Shown here: positions 44,209 to 52,030 of the stretch, one piece after another | How the letters are laid out: each line of letters starts with the position of its first letter | Position numbering within the stretch: the stretch's first letter is position 1 | NCBI GenBank assembly: GCA_900541915.1 | Contig: UQLS01000007.1 | Span: 28,141-92,140, forward strand | Length of the DNA stretch: 64,000 nt | Source of the DNA: an uncultured Phascolarctobacterium sp. | GTDB taxonomy: Bacteria > Bacillota > Negativicutes > Acidaminococcales > Acidaminococcaceae | Reading direction: 5' to 3' | Notes under the pieces: generated by a model | Told to the model about the DNA's origin: nothing | The model's database searches: none | Seen by the model: the letters and a program-made list of their open reading frames with translations, nothing else | Position numbers and translations under genes: made by a program

Positions 44209-44574
44209 ATGGACTTGAAAAATACGGCAATGAAGTTCTTCTCTGCAGAAGAACATGAAGAGCAAATTTTTGACGGACCTCGTCTTTTAAAATCCGGACA
44301 TCTTAATATTATGATACGCACTCCTAAATCTTTCAGTGATGTGCGTGATTATGCTGACGCGCTGATGAGCGGCAGTGCAATCATGGTTTGCTTTGATGCT
44401 GTAGATGCAGCACTGAAAAACCGTATTTTTGATTACCTGAACGGTGTAAGCTACATTGTTAACGCATCCGTATCAAAAGTAAATGATGATTTGCTTTTAT
44501 ATGCTCCTGAACAGGTAGGCGTAAACAAGGAAACTGTTTTAAAACGCAGCGGTGTCCGTTCCTGGTTAGGCTGA
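44209..44574 (+). CDS. sepF: Cell division protein SepF
   Basis: Membrane-tethering partner of FtsZ, 121 residues. The SepF core (MIRTPKSFSDVRDYADAL, VCFDAVDAALKNRIFDYLNG, VSKVNDDLLLYAP) is complete. The N-terminal amphipathic anchor region is short. I use ATG 44209 with GGGGG 8 bases upstream; another in-frame ATG is at 44194. Confidence 0.93.
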   Translation: MDLKNTAMKFFSAEEHEEQIFDGPRLLKSGHLNIMIRTPKSFSDVRDYADALMSGSAIMVCFDAVDAALKNRIFDYLNGVSYIVNASVSKVNDDLLLYAPEQVGVNKETVLKRSGVRSWLG

Positions 44575-44590
44575 TAAATTAATTTATAAG

Positions 44591-44626
44591 ACTGCTTTCC
44601 TCGCAAAACGGGGAGAGCAGTTTTTG
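44591..44626 (+). terminator. Terminator of sepF
   Basis: ACTGCTTTCCTCG/CGGGGAGAGCAGT imperfect stem followed by TTTTT. Confidence 0.8.
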
Positions 44627-44665
44627 TGTTTTATATCGAAATTGTATTGGAAGGCGAGGTAGAAA

Positions 44666-45379
44666 ATGAAAAAGTGGCATTTAGCAGTTTTGGTATTTAT
44701 AATGACTGTTATGCTGCAGTCATTAGGTGCTGCTGAGGAAAAGCTTTATTGCACAGATAAAGTGCATGGTTATGATAAAGGTGATTTTGTAGTTATGGCT
44801 GGTGATGATGTTAATTTGCGCCAGCAGCCGGAAAATGGCAGAATCATTCGCGTATTATCTCGTCATACGCTTTTGCGTGTACTGGATAAGGAGCAGGATT
44901 GGTATAAGGTTTTAGCTGACGGAACAGAAGGTTATGTGTATGCTCCCTTTACGGAGGCTTGCCGCAAAGATATGCTGACAGAAGAAGATTTTGCTTTGGG
45001 ATATGTTTCTCTTAATAATAAATTTGACCAGGAAAAAGTGGAACAAAGCATGGGAAAATGCCTTAATAAAGAGAAAAAAGACGGCAGATATTACTATACA
45101 TTCAATAATTTAGTGATAGGTGTACATAAAAGAAAGAAAAATATTGTTTATTATCGTATAAGTGATCCGCGTATTATTACTATGCGTGGTATCAGTGTTG
45201 GTGATGACAGTGCCAGAGCCATAGGACAATACGGTACGCCGGATACGGTAGTTTATAACCAGGGTGGCGTATGCTATGAATATTTCTTTAAAGATCAGGA
45301 AAACGATTCTTATCGTTTTGCTATAGAAATAAGTGCAGAAGGTATTGTTAAGGCTTTGATTATTGAAAAAATGAAATGA
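44666..45379 (+). CDS. Exported SH3-domain protein
   Basis: A 237-residue protein with an N-terminal signal peptide (about residues 1-22, ending GAAEE). Residues about 33-90 form a bacterial SH3 domain (DDVNLRQQPENGRIIRVL, YKVLADGTEGYVYAPF), which usually binds peptidoglycan. The C-terminal half (about 100-237) has no recognised catalytic motif but a beta-rich pattern (GVSVGDDSARAIGQYGTPD) like small beta-lactamase-inhibitor-type repeats. Function unknown; cell-envelope localisation is likely. Confidence 0.75.
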   Translation: MKKWHLAVLVFIMTVMLQSLGAAEEKLYCTDKVHGYDKGDFVVMAGDDVNLRQQPENGRIIRVLSRHTLLRVLDKEQDWYKVLADGTEGYVYAPFTEACRKDMLTEEDFALGYVSLNNKFDQEKVEQSMGKCLNKEKKDGRYYYTFNNLVIGVHKRKKNIVYYRISDPRIITMRGISVGDDSARAIGQYGTPDTVVYNQGGVCYEYFFKDQENDSYRFAIEISAEGIVKALIIEKMK

Positions 45380-45426
45380 TGGCTATTAGCTTATTGACCA
45401 AGATAATTTAAAAAGTTAGTAAAAAT

Positions 45427-45461
45427 AAAGCGGCGGTAAAATACTGTCGCTTTATTTTTTT
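45427..45461 (+). terminator. Terminator after the SH3 gene
   Basis: AAAGCG/CGCTTT outer stem with an inner GU-rich stem, followed by a T run. Confidence 0.8.
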
Positions 45462-45474
45462 CTTTATATAAAAG

Positions 45475-45483
45475 TGTTATAAT
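45475..45483 (+). promoter_or_regulatory. Extended -10 of the abgT-pepT operon
   Basis: TG-T-TATAAT, 40 bases before the start codon; no clear -35. Confidence 0.6.
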
Positions 45484-45522
45484 AAAAAAGTTAAATGATT
45501 GGAAGAAGGAGTTGAAGCTTTC

Positions 45523-47076
45523 ATGAAAACTGTCCAGGAAAAACAACAGGTAGGAGGTATTCTTGGTTTTATTGAACGTATAGGCAATAAAATTCCTGAT
45601 ATCACTATTTTGTTTGTTGGTGCTTTTGTGATTGTTTGTGTTGTATCAGCAGTGCTGTCGCAAATGCACTTTGATTATGTCCATCCTACAACTGGCAAAA
45701 ATATTGTTGTCAATAATATGCTGAGCGGCGAAAATATCGTCAAACTGCTTAGTACTATGGTTACTAACTATTCAGGATTTCCTCCGTTAGGTATGGTAAT
45801 CGTTGCTACCTTAGGTATTGGTATTGCCGATGGTTCCGGTTATATCAATACAGGTCTGAAAAAGATTCTTTCTATTACTCCGAAATTTTTACTGACACCA
45901 ATAATTATTTTGGTAGGTATGTTGAGCCATCTTGGCCCTGATACCGGCTATGTAATTATCATTCCTGTAGCTGCCTATATGTTTTATGCCAGCGGCAAGC
46001 ATCCTTTGGCAGGTATCGGCGCATCCTTTGCAGGTATAGCAGGTGCTTTTGCTGCCAACTATACACCTTCTGCTATCGACCCTGTCATTCAGGGCTTTAC
46101 GCAGAGTGCTGCGCAGCTGATTGACCCGACCTATCAGGTTAATGTGCTCTGCAACTATTTTTATGCTTTTGGCTCTACTTTTATTGTTATTGCCAGCTGC
46201 TGGTATGTAACAGAGAAAATTTCCGAGCCTTGGCTGTGGAAGGCCTGCCCGTTAGATAAGGATATTGATATTGGTGAAGATGCCAAGACTGAAGTAACTC
46301 CTAAAGAAAACAAAGCTTTCCTGGCTGCTACCGGTGTGCTTATTCTCATGGTTATCGGCTTAATTGCTGCAATTTTGCCGGCTGATTCTATCCTGCGCGA
46401 TAAAAATGGCGTACTGGCAAGCTTCCAGGCTCCTATCATGCAGTCCATTGTTTCTCTGCTGTTTGTTTTCACTGGTACTGTTGGCCTTGTATATGGCATC
46501 ATGGTAGGTAAGTTTAAATCTCCTCAGGATGTTACCAAGGCTATGGAAGATATTACCAAAACACTGGTACAGCTTATTGTATTTTATTTCTTTGCGGCTC
46601 AGTTCCTATATGCTTTTGGCGCCTCCAATATGGGTGCGTTAATTGCTATTGCCGGTGCAGAGTTCTTAAAATCACTGGCATTACCGCCGCAGGTAACTGT
46701 TTTTGGCATTATCATCTTCGTTGCCTGTCTGAACCTTATTATTACTTCTGCTTCGGCAAAATGGGCTATTTTGGCGCCTATTTTTGTTCCTATGCTGATG
46801 GCTGTAGGTATTGCGCCTGAACTTACTCAGGTGGCTTTCCGTGTCAGCGACTCTGCCGTTAACGTAGTAACTCCTATGTTTGCTTTCTATCCGCTGATTA
46901 TTCTGTATTGTCAGCGTTATGTAAAAAGCGCCGGTATTGGTACTTTGAGCTCCCTTATGCTGCCTTATACAGTAGCGCTGCTGGTAAGCTTAACTATTAT
47001 GCTTTATGTTTTCTGGGGTCTGGATATCCCGCTGGGCTTCCAGGCAGACTATGTATATCCCAGACGTGTGATGTAG
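45523..47076 (+). CDS. AbgT-family transporter
   Basis: AbgT family carrier (p-aminobenzoyl-glutamate or related), 517 residues with about 12 membrane helices. FIERIGNKIPDITILFVGAF at the N-terminus, HLGPDTGYVIIIPVAA and NYTPSAIDPVIQGFTQ are family segments. I use ATG 45523 with AAGGAG upstream; a TTG at 45499 is in frame. It lies 16 bases before pepT, and the two may form a peptide uptake and hydrolysis pair (inference). Some AbgT members export drugs. Confidence 0.9.
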   Translation: MKTVQEKQQVGGILGFIERIGNKIPDITILFVGAFVIVCVVSAVLSQMHFDYVHPTTGKNIVVNNMLSGENIVKLLSTMVTNYSGFPPLGMVIVATLGIGIADGSGYINTGLKKILSITPKFLLTPIIILVGMLSHLGPDTGYVIIIPVAAYMFYASGKHPLAGIGASFAGIAGAFAANYTPSAIDPVIQGFTQSAAQLIDPTYQVNVLCNYFYAFGSTFIVIASCWYVTEKISEPWLWKACPLDKDIDIGEDAKTEVTPKENKAFLAATGVLILMVIGLIAAILPADSILRDKNGVLASFQAPIMQSIVSLLFVFTGTVGLVYGIMVGKFKSPQDVTKAMEDITKTLVQLIVFYFFAAQFLYAFGASNMGALIAIAGAEFLKSLALPPQVTVFGIIIFVACLNLIITSASAKWAILAPIFVPMLMAVGIAPELTQVAFRVSDSAVNVVTPMFAFYPLIILYCQRYVKSAGIGTLSSLMLPYTVALLVSLTIMLYVFWGLDIPLGFQADYVYPRRVM

Positions 47077-47092
47077 AAAGAAGGAATTAGTA

Positions 47093-48340
47093 ATGGATTT
47101 ACAAAAAAAATTGCAGGAACGCTTTATGCGTTATGCTGCTGTTTCCAGTCAAAGTAATGAAGGGGCAGCTGTTGTTCCCAGTACTCCGGGACAGCGCGAG
47201 CTGGCTGAACTGCTGAAAAAAGATTTGGCAGAACTTGGTTTGGTTGATTTGGAAATCAGTGAGTATTCTGTGCTTACTGGCCGTTTGCCTGCCAATCTGC
47301 CGGAAGGGTATCATTCAGTGCCCACTGTAGGCTGGGTTACTCATCTGGACACTGTTAATGTCTGTCTGTCTCCTGATGTACATCCGCAGGTTGTAAAAAA
47401 TTATCAGGGCGGCGATATCTGCCTGAATAAAGAAAAACAGATTTATCTTACTGTAAAAGAACATCCGGAAATTGAGCGTTATATTGGCGACGACATTATT
47501 GTCAGTGATGGTACTTCTGTTTTGGGCGCTGATAATAAAGCTGCTATCAGTAATATTATGGTTGCTCTGGAAACACTGGTAAATGATAAAAATCGTTATC
47601 ATGGCGATATCTATGTTGCCTTTGTACCGGATGAAGAAGTTGGACTCTTAGGCAGCAAAAAGATGGATTTAAGTAAATTCCCTGTTGATTTTGCTTATAC
47701 TATCGACTGCTGTGAACTGGGCGAAGTTGTTTATCAGACTTTTAACGCCGGCAGTGCTGATGTTTATATTAAAGGTATTACAGCTCATCCTATGTCTGCC
47801 AAAGGTGTACTGGTAAATCCTGCACTGGTAGCTGTAGATTTGGTTAACAGCTTTGACAGAATGCAGACTCCGGAACACACTGAAGGGCTGGAAGGCTTTA
47901 TCTGGGTTAACGGTATTACTGCCAATGTATCTGAAGCAAGGGTTTCTCTGAAAATCCGCGACCATAATAAAAAGCTGTATGAAGCTCGTAAGCAGCAAAT
48001 TCGTGATGCAGTAGAATTTTTGAAACTGCGTCATCCAAAAGCAGTTATTGAATTAACTATGAGTGATACTTACGCTAACATTGAAGATGCTGTGCGTGAA
48101 GATAATAAAAAATGCATTGATTTCATTTATCAGGCTATGGATGAATTGAAAATTACTCCCAAGACCATTGCTATGCGCGGTGGTACTGACGGTTCCTTTA
48201 TTTCCAGCAAAGGTATTTTGACACCTAATTATTTTACCGGTGCTCATAATTTCCACTCTAACTGCGAATTTATGCCTATGAGTGCAGTAGAAAAATCTTG
48301 TCTGATGACCTTAAAGCTTATTGAACTGATTACAAAATAA
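47093..48340 (+). CDS. pepT: Peptidase T (tripeptide aminopeptidase)
   Basis: M20-family zinc tripeptidase, 415 residues. Metal ligands are in THLDTVNV, GADNKAAI (bridging Asp), DEEVG, and TIDCCELG; RGGTDGSF and the closing HNFHSNCEFMP are typical PepT. The usual GADDK is GADNK here, but the bridging Asp is retained. Co-transcribed with the AbgT carrier. Confidence 0.95.
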   Translation: MDLQKKLQERFMRYAAVSSQSNEGAAVVPSTPGQRELAELLKKDLAELGLVDLEISEYSVLTGRLPANLPEGYHSVPTVGWVTHLDTVNVCLSPDVHPQVVKNYQGGDICLNKEKQIYLTVKEHPEIERYIGDDIIVSDGTSVLGADNKAAISNIMVALETLVNDKNRYHGDIYVAFVPDEEVGLLGSKKMDLSKFPVDFAYTIDCCELGEVVYQTFNAGSADVYIKGITAHPMSAKGVLVNPALVAVDLVNSFDRMQTPEHTEGLEGFIWVNGITANVSEARVSLKIRDHNKKLYEARKQQIRDAVEFLKLRHPKAVIELTMSDTYANIEDAVREDNKKCIDFIYQAMDELKITPKTIAMRGGTDGSFISSKGILTPNYFTGAHNFHSNCEFMPMSAVEKSCLMTLKLIELITK

Positions 48341-48350
48341 AACAAAAATA

Positions 48351-48380
48351 AAAAACCGTTTCCATTTGGAAACGGTTTTT
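48351..48380 (+). terminator. Bidirectional terminator between pepT and feoB
   Basis: AAAAACCGTTTCC/GGAAACGGTTTTT stem with a four-base loop; serves both converging genes. Confidence 0.9.
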
Positions 48381-48396
48381 CTTTTTGTTTTACTGT

Positions 48397-50403
48397 TTAG
48401 TTATAACCAAGGAAAAGGCCTATCTGACGAACAAGGAACGCCGCTATCCAGGATACGGACAGCTGATAAATGATAAGTACAAGTGTGTGCACATTAGAAT
48501 TCATTTCTCGGCGGATAGTAGCCAGTGCTGCTACACATGGCGGGTACAGCAGACAGAAGACAAGGAAGGTGTAGGCTGTAAGATTGGTAAACATATCGTG
48601 CAGAGCAGGAGCTCCGTTTGTGCCTACAGCCAGTACGGATAATGTGCTGATAACGACCTCTTTAGCTGTAAGACCGGTCAGGAGAGAGGTAGCAGCCTGC
48701 CAGCTGCCGAAGCCAAGCGGTATAAATATAGGTGCGATTAGCTTACCAATCTGGGCAATCATACTTTCGCTGGCATCGACCATATAAAAGCGGGTATCAA
48801 AGTTTTGCAAGAACCAGATAACAATGCTGGCCAGGAAGATAACAGTGAAGGCTTTATGCAGAAAATCCTTAGCTTTGCTCCACATATGCAGCAGGATATT
48901 ACGTGTAGTAGGCAGGCGGTATGCTGGCAATTCCATAACGAAGGGAACAGGCTTGCCTTTGTAAATAAGGCTCTTGAGCAGCAATCCGGAAATAACTGCC
49001 ATAATGATACCGAGAAAATAAAGGCTCAGCATAACAAGACTGCCGTTATCAGGGAAAAAAGCGGCAATAAAGATACCGTAAATAGGCAGTTTAGCGCTGC
49101 AGCTCATAAACGGCGTCAGCATAATCGTCATTTTACGGTCGCGTTCACTGGCTAATGTACGTGTAGCCATGATGGCAGGCACACTGCAGCCAAAACCGAT
49201 AATCATTGGTACAAATGACGAGCCGGACAAGCCAATCTTACGCAGCAGTTTATCCATAACAAAAGCAACGCGGGCCATATAGCCGCTGTCTTCCAATAAG
49301 GAAAGAAAGAAGAACAAAGTAATGATTGTAGGCAGGAACGAAAGAACGCTGCCTACGCCGGAAAAAATGCCGTCGATAATAAGCGAATGCATGGGGGCAC
49401 TGATATCCAGCGCGGTGAGGGCTGCATCAGCCGTCGCTGTTACTGCATCAATACCTTCTTCCAGCAGCGAACTGAGAAAGCTGCCTATGACATCAAAGGT
49501 CAGCCAGAAAATAAGTCCCATAATGGCAACAAAGATAGGCAAGGCAAAGTATTTATGCGTAAGATAATAGTCTATTTTTACTGACCGCATCTGCGCATCT
49601 GTATGTACTGGTTTATGTACTGTGCTTGCACAGAGGTTCTCAATATAGGCGTAACGCATATCTGCTAAAGCCGCTTCTTTATCAGTACCTAAGGCGTTTT
49701 CCATTTCTTCGGTAAAATGGCCTATAATATCCAGTTCATTGGGGCTAAGTTCCAGCTCATGCGCAAAGATAGAGTCGCCTTCAATAAGCTTGGTAGAGGA
49801 AAAACGCAGCGGCAGCCCTTTGCTGCGCACTTTATGCTCAATGAGATGGGCAATAGCATGAATAGCAGTATGTACGGGACCACTGCAGAAGTCAAGTCTT
49901 TCTGGCAGACGTTTATTTTCTGCCAGAGAAACAGCCTGACGTACCAGTTCAGCGACACCTTCGCCGCTGTTGGCTGTAATAGGTACTACTGGTATGGTCA
50001 GTGCCTCAGACATAGCTTTAATATCAATACTGCCGCCGCTTGCTGTAAGCTCATCCATCATGTTCAGAGCTATAATCATAGGAATATTCAGCTCGATAAG
50101 CTGTAATGACAAATATAAGCTGCGTTCAATATTGGTAGCGTCAATAACGTTGATAATAGCGTCCGGTTTATTGTAGAGAAGCAGATCGCGAGTAACAATT
50201 TCTTCCGACGTATAAGGGGAAAGCGAGTATATTCCAGGTAAATCAATAACACTGGCGTCGGGTACACGCAGCAGCGCGCCTTCTTTTTTCTGTACGGTAA
50301 CACCCGGAAAGTTACCTACATGCTGATTGCTGCCAGTAAGATAGTTGAACAGAGTACTTTTACCGCAGTTTTGGTTACCGACAAGAGCAAAATGAATACT
50401 CAT
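48397..50403 (-). CDS. feoB: Ferrous iron transporter FeoB
   Basis: Ferrous iron importer with a cytoplasmic G domain and a large membrane domain, 668 residues. G1 GNQNCGKSTLFNYL, G3 DLPGIYSLSPYT and G4 NMMDE are present, and the membrane part has the gate motifs (GFGCSVPAIMATRTL). The G1 has QN where PN is usual. It overlaps feoA by 4 bases. No feoC-like gene follows; the minus strand ends at the terminator. Confidence 0.96.
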   Translation of the reverse strand: MSIHFALVGNQNCGKSTLFNYLTGSNQHVGNFPGVTVQKKEGALLRVPDASVIDLPGIYSLSPYTSEEIVTRDLLLYNKPDAIINVIDATNIERSLYLSLQLIELNIPMIIALNMMDELTASGGSIDIKAMSEALTIPVVPITANSGEGVAELVRQAVSLAENKRLPERLDFCSGPVHTAIHAIAHLIEHKVRSKGLPLRFSSTKLIEGDSIFAHELELSPNELDIIGHFTEEMENALGTDKEAALADMRYAYIENLCASTVHKPVHTDAQMRSVKIDYYLTHKYFALPIFVAIMGLIFWLTFDVIGSFLSSLLEEGIDAVTATADAALTALDISAPMHSLIIDGIFSGVGSVLSFLPTIITLFFFLSLLEDSGYMARVAFVMDKLLRKIGLSGSSFVPMIIGFGCSVPAIMATRTLASERDRKMTIMLTPFMSCSAKLPIYGIFIAAFFPDNGSLVMLSLYFLGIIMAVISGLLLKSLIYKGKPVPFVMELPAYRLPTTRNILLHMWSKAKDFLHKAFTVIFLASIVIWFLQNFDTRFYMVDASESMIAQIGKLIAPIFIPLGFGSWQAATSLLTGLTAKEVVISTLSVLAVGTNGAPALHDMFTNLTAYTFLVFCLLYPPCVAALATIRREMNSNVHTLVLIIYQLSVSWIAAFLVRQIGLFLGYN

Positions 50404-50651
50404 TTGTCATCACCTTCTGGTAAAACAGTTATTTTGGCAGCTTCATCGGCACGAAGCGTGAGCTCGTAGCCGCGCAGAAAGATTTCCAGCGGGTCTCCGA
50501 GAGGAGCTTTTTTGCGTACCATTACTTTTGTACGGGGAGTAAGGCCCATATCTAAAAGTCTGCGGCGGAGAATTCCTTCACCGCCTACAGTCTGTATAAT
50601 GCCACTTTGACCGAGTGGGAGTATGTTAAGTGTCAATATTTCTTTTTGCAT
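50400..50651 (-). CDS. feoA: FeoA protein
   Basis: An 83-residue FeoA (SH3-like) partner of FeoB. LRRRLLDMGLTPRTKVMVRKKAPLG is the family signature. It starts MQKEILTLN and is the first gene of feoAB. Confidence 0.94.
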   Translation of the reverse strand: MQKEILTLNILPLGQSGIIQTVGGEGILRRRLLDMGLTPRTKVMVRKKAPLGDPLEIFLRGYELTLRADEAAKITVLPEGDDK

Positions 50652-50692
50652 AATTCTAATACCTTCTGTGTAATAAATAATAACTCTTAATA

Positions 50693-50721
50693 ATTATATA
50701 ATCATGTATTTTGAGTGTCAA
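50693..50721 (-). promoter_or_regulatory. Promoter of feoAB
   Basis: On the minus strand TTGACA and TATAAT with a 17-base spacer. The -10 region lies in an AT-rich ATGATTATATAATTATTA segment that could be a Fur-like site, though no clean consensus palindrome is visible. Confidence 0.8.
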
Positions 50722-50860
50722 TTTAAAAGTATTTACTTTATGTAAAGCTTTGATATCTGCATCTTTTATAAAATAAGAATTATTCAGGTTAATTGAGAAG
50801 TAGTACTCAAAAAGCATGATTTTCAAATGTGATATATTAGAAAAATAGCATTGTTCTGAC

Positions 50861-50904
50861 TTGACTTTTGCAGAAATAATTGTATAATTCTAATTGAGAA
50901 TTAT
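50861..50904 (+). promoter_or_regulatory. Promoter and overlapping palindrome of the Fur/PerR gene
   Basis: TTGACT and TATAAT with a 16-base spacer. A perfect inverted repeat ATAATTCT-AATTG-AGAATTAT (50884-50904) overlaps the -10, like a PerR/Fur box, suggesting autorepression. Confidence 0.75.
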
Positions 50905-50925
50905 TTTTGATAAAGGATGATGAAG

Positions 50926-51330
50926 ATGGCTAAAAGGAATACTATTCAAAGACAATTAGTTATTGCTGCCGTACGTTTTCTGGCAGATCACCCCACTGCC
51001 GAGGAAGTATATGACCGCATTACCATGGAGTATCCGGATATCAGTAAAGGTACTGTATACCGCAACCTTAATTCTTTGGTAGAAAGCGGTTTGCTGGGCA
51101 AAGTTTCTGTTCCCAGCGGCGCAGATCGTTTTGATCATATTCTGGCTAGACATTATCATATAAAATGTACTAACTGCGGTAAATTCTCTAATGTAGATAA
51201 TTTTGATTACTTCCAGGATTTGGATGAAAAAGTTGCCGCTGTTACTGGCTATAAAATGGAACATCACGATATTGTATTTAACGGTTTATGCCCTGAATGT
51301 CAGAAGGCAGAACTGGAAAAGAAAAATTAG
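50926..51330 (+). CDS. perR: Fur/PerR-family metalloregulator
   Basis: A 134-residue Fur-family repressor. N-terminal winged helix has GTVYRNLNSLVESGL; the C-terminal half has a structural zinc site of two CxxC pairs (CTNCG and CPECQ) and the His-rich regulatory region (ARHYHIKC). The PerR versus Fur call rests on the adjacent rubrerythrin; the symbol is tentative. I use ATG 50926 with AAAGGA upstream; ATG 50917 overlaps that ribosome site. Confidence 0.85.
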   Translation: MAKRNTIQRQLVIAAVRFLADHPTAEEVYDRITMEYPDISKGTVYRNLNSLVESGLLGKVSVPSGADRFDHILARHYHIKCTNCGKFSNVDNFDYFQDLDEKVAAVTGYKMEHHDIVFNGLCPECQKAELEKKN

Positions 51331-51358
51331 TTGTCAAACCCTAATTATAGGGTAAAAT
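51331..51358 (+). promoter_or_regulatory. Promoter and palindrome upstream of rubrerythrin
   Basis: TTGTCA and TAAAAT with a 16-base spacer. ACCCTA-ATTA-TAGGGT, a perfect 6-bp inverted repeat (51338-51353), fills the spacer and could be an operator. Confidence 0.7.
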
Positions 51359-51386
51359 AATATTTTATCTTGAGGAGGAGAAAAAC

Positions 51387-51926
51387 ATGGAATTAAAAGG
51401 CAGCAAAACTGAACAAAACTTATGGGCGGCTTTTGCCGGTGAATCTCAGGCAAGAAATAAGTATACCTACTATGCAAGTGCAGCTAAAAAAGAAGGCTAC
51501 AACCAGATTGCAGCTATTTTTGAAGAAACTGCAGGCAATGAAAAAGAACATGCTAAAATTTGGTTCAAAGAACTGCATGGCGGCAGCATTCCTAAAACCA
51601 TGGAAAATTTAGCTGATGCAGCAGCAGGCGAAAACTACGAATGGACCGAAATGTATGCTGAATTTGCTAAAACCGCTAAAGAAGAAGGTTTTGACAGACT
51701 GGCATATCTGTTTGAAGAAGTAGGCAAGATTGAAAAACATCACGAAGAAAGATATCGTGCACTGCTTGCTAATATTGAGAACGACCGTGTATTCAAACGC
51801 AACGAAAAGAAAGTATGGATCTGCACCAACTGCGGTGAAATCATCGTTGGTGAAGAAGCTCCGAAAGAATGCCCCGTATGCGCTCATCCGCAGGGATATT
51901 TCCAACTGCATGTAATTAACTACTAA
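51387..51926 (+). CDS. rbr: Rubrerythrin
   Basis: Anaerobe peroxide reductase, 179 residues. The ferritin-like domain carries the two ExxH di-iron motifs (NEKEHAKIWF and KIEKHHEERY) with Glu residues; the C-terminal rubredoxin site is CTNCGEIIVGEEAPKECPVC. It lies just downstream of the Fur/PerR gene, with its own promoter. Confidence 0.97.
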   Translation: MELKGSKTEQNLWAAFAGESQARNKYTYYASAAKKEGYNQIAAIFEETAGNEKEHAKIWFKELHGGSIPKTMENLADAAAGENYEWTEMYAEFAKTAKEEGFDRLAYLFEEVGKIEKHHEERYRALLANIENDRVFKRNEKKVWICTNCGEIIVGEEAPKECPVCAHPQGYFQLHVINY

Positions 51927-51943
51927 GATTTGTCTTAACATTT

Positions 51944-51973
51944 AACGCTCCGGCTTGTCCGGAGCGTTTTTGT
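51944..51973 (+). terminator. Terminator of rubrerythrin
   Basis: AACGCTCCGG/CCGGAGCGTT stem with a 5-base loop and TTTT. Confidence 0.88.
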
Positions 51974-51990
51974 TTTACCTGCTGCTATGG

Positions 51991-51996
51991 TATAAT
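51991..51996 (+). promoter_or_regulatory. Promoter -10 of rlmD
   Basis: TATAAT 40 bases upstream of the chosen GTG; the -35 is a weak TTTTGT. It helps decide the start codon, since an ATG at 52010 would lie almost at the transcription start. Confidence 0.6.
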
Positions 51997-52030
51997 TTAC
52001 TTATTAAGTATGCCAAAGGAGTGTTGGTTT

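Noticed and set aside
42922..44265. Long open frame (447 codons) opposite typA
   Set aside because: It is antisense to a clear typA gene, has no ribosome site, and its translation shows no family features; it reflects codon bias in typA.
47516..47560. Inactive PepT because the usual GADDK is GADNK
   Set aside because: The bridging metal Asp is the first Asp, which is retained; the second position varies among M20 enzymes.
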